Below, in pieces: positions 5,742 through 7,437 of a stretch of 7,437 nucleotides of DNA. A program made the position numbers and the translations under genes. Location of the stretch: assembly GCA_021796315.1 (NCBI GenBank), contig JAJYOH010000292.1, positions 1-7,437 of the forward strand, given 5' to 3'. Below the pieces are notes generated by a model, which saw nothing but the letters and a program-made list of their open reading frames with translations, ran no database searches and was not told the DNA's origin. Each line of letters begins with the position of its first letter. Within the stretch, counting starts at the first letter, position 1. The stretch comes from Chloroflexota bacterium. Its GTDB lineage: Bacteria; Chloroflexota; Anaerolineae; Anaerolineales; Villigracilaceae.

Positions 5742-5773
5742 GTAGTCGCGATAGGGTCAATTCCCTATATTTA

Positions 5774-5798
5774 CCGGCGTGCGGCTTTCCCGCACCGG
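5774..5798 (-). ncRNA. Domain V-like hairpin of the group II intron
   Basis: On the minus strand the hairpin has a CCGG lower arm, TGCGG, a GAAAG loop, CCGCA, a CG bulge and CCGG. The distal helix, the GAAA-type loop and the two-base bulge at the correct place are the core of group II domain V. The basal helix that should carry the catalytic AGC triad is abnormal: the 5' arm continues outward as TCGC and the 3' arm as TAAA, which do not pair. A competing hairpin, GGCGAC-GTCGCC (5798-5813), adjoins it. Confidence 0.5.
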
Positions 5799-5843
5799 GC
5801 GACCCCCGTCGCCTTGCCCTGAATGAGGGAACATCTCGAAACG

Positions 5844-7007
5844 CTAAGTCAACAGCCCAGAGAGAGAAACCAAACCCAGGCGAACGATGAGTTTGTTGGG
5901 CCAACGGCGATTATACCCGCGCGAGATACCTTTGAATTTCATGGAACGTATCCTGGCGCGTATCCAATGGTCGAGTAACCCGAATTGGTCAGCGACCGAG
6001 GCAAAGGGAGCGGCGAAGTAGTGGGCAAACCCAATGAGAACGCGGTGGAGTTCTTGAAAGACTTCCTGGCAGAGATTATGGGAGCGAGTGGTGAGCAGGC
6101 GCACCCGCGCTTTGAGTTTCTCGATGGACTTAGTGCGGATGGAAATTCTGCGTTTGGAGACGTGAAAGCCGAGGAAGTCAAACCCTTCGAGGAAGGAAAC
6201 AACCTTCGTCTTGGATGGGGAAAGGGAAAGACCCAACTTGGAGCGCAGGGTAGTATCCACAAAAGCCAGGGCTTGTTTAGCCAGGGCGTGAGAGCGGCAC
6301 AAGACCACGAAATCGTCGGCGTAGCGCACAAAGCGGAAGCCAGATTGTGTCAGACGTTGGTCGAGGAGGTCGAGGATGATATTCGCCAGGAGCGGCGAAA
6401 TGACCCCGCCCTGAGGTGTGCCGGACAAGGAGGGGCGGAGTTCCAGCCCTTCCATCACGCCGGCCGAGAGAAACTCACGGAGGAGGCGCAGGATGTTCCC
6501 GTCGGCCACGCGTTCGGCAATGCGATTGAGAATGAGATCGTGGGGGATGTTGTCGAAGAACGCCTGGATGTCGGCGTCCACAACCCATTTGAACCCGGCG
6601 GCGTGAGCCGCACGGAGAGCCTCAATCGCCTGGTGAGCATTACGGCGAGGACGGAAGCCAAAAGAGAACTCAGAGAAATGCGGCTCGAAGATGGGTTCGA
6701 GAAGCGAGCGAACCACCTCCTGAGCCACCCGGTCTCTGACGGTGGGGATGCCCAACGGACGAAGTTTGCCTTCCCCTTTTGGGATGTAGACCCGTCGCAA
6801 GGGAGTGGCGCGGTAACGGCCTTCGCGCTTGAGGTCGAACATCAGGGCGGCAAGATTGTCGTCCAGGTTGGCTTCAAAGGCGCGGATGCTGACCTTGTCC
6901 ACCCCGGCCGCGCCGCGATTGCGCTTGACCGCCTTGAAGGCGCGGCGCATACGGTCGAGGTCAATACAGCCGGTGAGGGAATGGAATTTCGGCAGTTGGT
7001 CGGGCAA
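5844..7007 (-). CDS. ltrA: Group II intron-encoded reverse transcriptase/maturase
   Basis: This encodes 387 residues from a TTG start at 7007 that has AAGGAAAG (7012-7019) just upstream. An ATG at 7307 is in frame, but the 100 residues it adds resemble no RT and cover the structured intron RNA. Visible motifs are RT1 (RGAAGVDKVS, 31-40), RT2 (YIPKGEGKLRPLGIPTVRDR, 74-93), RT2-3 (FGFRPRRNAHQA, 117-128), RT3 with the catalytic Asp D146 (DADIQAFFD), RT4 (GTPQGGVISPLLANI, 196-210), RT5 with YADD (229-232), RT6 (LSPSKTKV, 262-269) and RT7 (FDFLGFHV, 276-283). A thumb and maturase (X) region follows at about 290-387, ending RWPNKLIVRLGLVSL. No C-terminal DNA-binding or HNH endonuclease domain follows, so any mobility would rely on single-stranded or replication-fork targets. 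The catalytic residues are intact. The protein would bind its intron RNA, aid splicing and prime reverse transcription. The exact intron class is not assigned. Confidence 0.93.
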   Translation of the reverse strand: MPDQLPKFHSLTGCIDLDRMRRAFKAVKRNRGAAGVDKVSIRAFEANLDDNLAALMFDLKREGRYRATPLRRVYIPKGEGKLRPLGIPTVRDRVAQEVVRSLLEPIFEPHFSEFSFGFRPRRNAHQAIEALRAAHAAGFKWVVDADIQAFFDNIPHDLILNRIAERVADGNILRLLREFLSAGVMEGLELRPSLSGTPQGGVISPLLANIILDLLDQRLTQSGFRFVRYADDFVVLCRSHALAKQALAFVDTTLRSKLGLSLSPSKTKVVSFLEGFDFLGFHVSKRRISIRTKSIEKLKARVRLLTTRSHNLCQEVFQELHRVLIGFAHYFAAPFASVADQFGLLDHWIRARIRSMKFKGISRGYNRRWPNKLIVRLGLVSLSGLLT

Positions 7008-7409
7008 GAGACTTTCCTTACAGCGTGGAGATGTTGCGAAGTGAATGGGCTGAACCAGCGCGGCATTCCTGCACCTTCCTGGCGTCTTTTCCAAATCTTC
7101 GGGTTGCCCGAACAAGCCAGGCGGACGCGAACAGGCGTCACCGTCGGAGGAAACATACCTTGAAAGGGAAGGTATCAGCCTTTGCCAGACGAACCCAGAC
7201 ACCTCGCGGCGAACAGGTACAGCCCTTCGTCTGCGAGGGACTACTATGGCTGTGCTGACTACCCTAAACTGACCGACCCGTAGGAAGGGCGGGTCAGACC
7301 GCAACATGGGGGGCGCATTTCGATTGTCTTATAGCGACCCGTTACCTAACTTCGTGGGCGACACTCCCAACGAAGAGGGATTGCGTGGGTTCTCAGTTGG
7401 TTGGCGCAC
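7008..7409 (-). ncRNA. 5' structured region of the intron (domains I-III)
   Basis: This is the RNA part upstream of the RT, starting at GTGCGCC. Hairpins on the minus strand are CTTCG(T)TGGG paired with CCCACGAAG (7350-7375), GACCCG-CGGGTC (7275-7295) and ATACCTT-AAGGTAT (7155-7175). About 400 nt is short for domains I-III but within the range of compact bacterial introns. The exon-binding sites were not identified. Confidence 0.5.
7012..7019 (-). promoter_or_regulatory. Ribosome binding site deciding the TTG start of the RT
   Basis: AAGGAAAG on the minus strand lies four bases before the TTG at 7007. The RT-like sequence begins directly after it (LPKFHSLTG). This is the main reason for preferring the shorter protein. 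Confidence 0.55.
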
Positions 7410-7437
7410 CATCCATTTATGACCGTGAAGACGCCAA

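Larger units (their letters stand above)
5704..7409 (-). mobile_element. Group II intron-like retroelement
   Basis: A reverse transcriptase/maturase gene is embedded in structured non-coding sequence in the order expected of a group II intron. The 5' end is proposed at 7409, where the minus strand reads GTGCGCC, matching the GUGYG rule. About 400 nt follow with several good hairpins: 7350-7375 (nine pairs with one bulge), 7275-7295 (six pairs) and 7155-7175 (seven pairs). These fit domains I to III. The RT is at 5844-7007. Downstream are a domain V-like hairpin (5774-5798) and domain VI candidates (5751-5768 and 5709-5741). The 3' end is unresolved: an AC end at 5745 or 5742 if the first hairpin is domain VI, or about 5704 if the second is. 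Only 28 bases of upstream flank are visible and I could not verify EBS-IBS pairing. Whether it still splices or moves is unknown. Confidence 0.7.

Noticed and set aside
5985..7163. Long plus-strand frame of 392 codons
   Set aside because: It lies entirely antisense to the reverse transcriptase gene, whose frame carries all RT motifs. It has no recognisable domain; such antisense frames are common in GC-rich genes.
7419..7437. ATG at 7419 on the plus strand as the start of a gene running off the right edge
   Set aside because: Only six codons are visible and no ribosome binding site precedes it; it cannot be supported.

Overview
The window reads as accessory DNA from a bacterial chromosome. 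My best guess at the source is a Chloroflexota-like (Anaerolineae-type) organism. This rests on family resemblance: a membrane-anchored extracellular beta-domain protein, a GAF-GAF-HD-GYP protein, a HicB-DinB fusion and a YADD group II intron RT. No marker gene fixes the taxon. Every gene I can support lies on the minus strand, so transcription runs from high to low coordinates. Base composition is patchy: AT-rich at 1-410, GC-rich in the 660-3180 block, AT-richer at 3420-5640, and GC-rich again in the intron.

Layout in transcription order (right to left). At 7409 to about 5704 lies a group II intron-like retroelement. It has a GTGCG-type 5' end, about 400 nt of structured RNA, a reverse transcriptase/maturase without an endonuclease domain, and hairpins resembling domains V and VI. 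Directly after it comes a complete mazE-mazF toxin-antitoxin operon with its own promoter, and then an unexplained 250-bp gap. Next are an AlkD/HEAT-repeat DNA alkylation repair-like gene and a HicB-like/DinB fusion gene, with an attC-like half-site between them. A spacer with an 11-bp inverted repeat precedes a GAF-GAF-HD-GYP cyclic-di-GMP phosphodiesterase candidate. A single-pass membrane protein with an extracellular beta-rich domain follows. At the left edge is the N-terminal 100 codons of an AT-rich integral membrane protein that runs out of the window.

The genes do not form one pathway. The 3420-5640 stretch looks like a collection of small, self-contained genes (alkylation repair-like, DinB fusion, toxin-antitoxin) of the kind carried by mobile cassettes or islands, with a retroelement beside it. 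The two GC-rich genes at 662-3175 look more like core genome: one would sense signals and degrade c-di-GMP, the other would display a domain outside the membrane. I did not find a convincing new multi-gene system. The items most worth checking are the non-canonical domain V/VI region of the intron, the HicB-DinB fusion, the attC-like half-site and the inverted repeat upstream of the HD-GYP gene.
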